Of a DNA stretch of 64,000 nt, positions 63,335-64,000 are shown piece by piece. The position numbers and the translations under genes were made by a program. Numbering within the stretch: position 1 is the first letter of the stretch; each line of letters opens with the position of its first letter. The stretch is from Indolivaga alginatilytica. Lineage in GTDB: Bacteria; Bacteroidota; Bacteroidia; Bacteroidales; Dysgonomonadaceae. The DNA lies in NCBI RefSeq assembly GCF_003201355.1, contig NZ_QICL01000003.1, forward strand, positions 176,574 through 240,573, read 5' to 3'. The notes below the pieces were generated by a model. It was not told the DNA's origin and ran no database searches. It saw nothing but the letters and a program-made list of their open reading frames with translations.

Positions 63335-64000
63335 ATGAGTGTGAAAATATATCCTAAATTAGTTCTTGATGCACTTCGTAATGTGCGTTATCCGGGAACG
63401 GGTAAGGATGTCGTGGAAATGGGGCTTGTGTCTGACGATATTCATATCGAAGGCAATAAGGTTAGTTTCTCTATGCTTTTTGAAAAGCCTAACGATCCTT
63501 TCATTAAATCTGTCGTTAAAGCCTGCGAAACGGCTATCCTTACATATATAAGTCCCGATATCGATATAAAGGGAAATATTGAGGTTAAAACAAATGAAGT
63601 TGCCCCTCCGCCTGCCCCTCCGAGATTATTACCGGACGTTAAAAACATAATTGCTATTTCATCGGGTAAAGGTGGGGTTGGTAAGAGTACGGTTACAGCT
63701 AATCTGGCTGTTGCTTTGGCAAAGCTAGGCTATAAAGTAGGTGTACTCGATGCCGATATATTCGGGCCTTCTATGCCCAAAATGTTCGATGTAGAGGATG
63801 TACAACCCTTTTTAGAGCTTGTCGAAAATAAGGAAATGATAATTCCTGTAGATAAATACGGTGTGAAAATGCTCTCTATAGGTTTCTTTGTAAAGAAAGA
63901 AAGTGCTATTGTCTGGCGTGGAGCTATGGCAGGTAATGCTTTAAAACAATTGATAACCGATGGTAACTGGGGCGAATTGGATTATTTTCTGATTGATTTT
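63335..64000 (+). CDS. Mrp/ApbC family Fe-S cluster carrier ATPase, 3' end outside window
   Basis: The first 222 codons are present, and the frame is open to the last base. An N-terminal MIP18/DUF59 domain (about 1-90) is followed by a Pro-rich linker and a P-loop domain with [11 protein letters not shown] (deviant Walker A with the extra Lys, about residues 109-119) and the conserved [13 protein letters not shown]. These proteins bind and transfer Fe-S clusters. The CxxC motif of the family would lie in the missing C-terminal part. Confidence 0.92.
   Translation, partial: MSVKIYPKLVLDALRNVRYPGTGKDVVEMGLVSDDIHIEGNKVSFSMLFEKPNDPFIKSVVKACETAILTYISPDIDIKGNIEVKTNEVAPPPAPPRLLPDVKNIIAISSGKGGVGKSTVTANLAVALAKLGYKVGVLDADIFGPSMPKMFDVEDVQPFLELVENKEMIIPVDKYGVKMLSIGFFVKKESAIVWRGAMAGNALKQLITDGNWGELDYFLIDF

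Overview
The window is a chromosomal segment of a Bacteroidota bacterium. It is most probably from Bacteroidales and resembles Dysgonomonas, although the genus is inferred from gene content and was not tested. The evidence is: promoters of the TAnnTTTG (-7) / TTTG or TTG (-33) type, near-absence of Shine-Dalgarno sequences, the type IX secretion regulator PorX, several Bacteroidota-restricted protein families (DUF4468, DUF4834, DUF3256, DUF5362- and DUF5715-like), Cys-poor forms of S14 and L36, and AT-rich intergenic DNA.

Layout. 1-801: 3' part of an SGNH-hydrolase-like gene. 1-5.4 kb: phosphoglycerate mutase, then gnd, zwf and pgl (oxidative pentose phosphate pathway). 5.5-10.5 kb: a large polytopic membrane protein, a secreted family 2 glycoside hydrolase and a small membrane protein. 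10.6-12.6 kb (minus strand): tsaE and porX. 12.6-13.8 kb: a repeat-rich island around one phage-type HTH gene. 13.8-32.2 kb: one long translation block, rpsL-rpsG-fusA followed by the S10, spc and alpha gene clusters, including secY, map, infA and rpoA. 32.4-36.6 kb (minus): a cell-envelope cluster of a HAD phosphatase, a UbiA-type prenyltransferase and two paralogous membrane proteins. 36.7-54.9 kb (mostly minus): housekeeping genes (asnS, an RsuA/RluB-type pseudouridine synthase, purB, rnhB, an acyltransferase, ddl, rluD, a PASTA protein, an Lrp regulator, two FKBP isomerases, a sirtuin, pssA-psd, prs, a patatin, CvpA). 55-64 kb: rpmH, a SulP transporter, an M15-like lipoprotein, truA, nhaA, a DMT permease, a DUF3256 protein, a small GNAT, trmB and the start of mrp/apbC.

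Two things stand out. First, the ubiA/HAD/membrane-protein cluster looks like a lipid-linked pentose pathway: UbiA would make polyprenyl-phospho-5-phosphoribose from PRPP, the HAD enzyme would remove the 5-phosphate, and the GT-C-like proteins would use the sugar outside the membrane. prs, which makes PRPP, lies about 16 kb away. Second, the intergenic regions carry a dispersed repeat of about 90 bp. One end is an AT-rich palindrome; the other is an AAGGTCTGAGACCTT hairpin whose arms show one full compensatory change and several wobble changes. At least 15 full or partial copies are present. Read from the hairpin end they look like intrinsic terminators, and several overlap stop codons or fill whole intergenic spaces. 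Further repeat families (a 12-13 bp inverted repeat with a 58-59 bp spacer; GTAGGGGCG and CTCACCCC repeats; AGTCAACAGTTATCAG repeats) sit in the same kinds of spacer.

No tRNA, rRNA, CRISPR array, complete IS element or prophage was seen.
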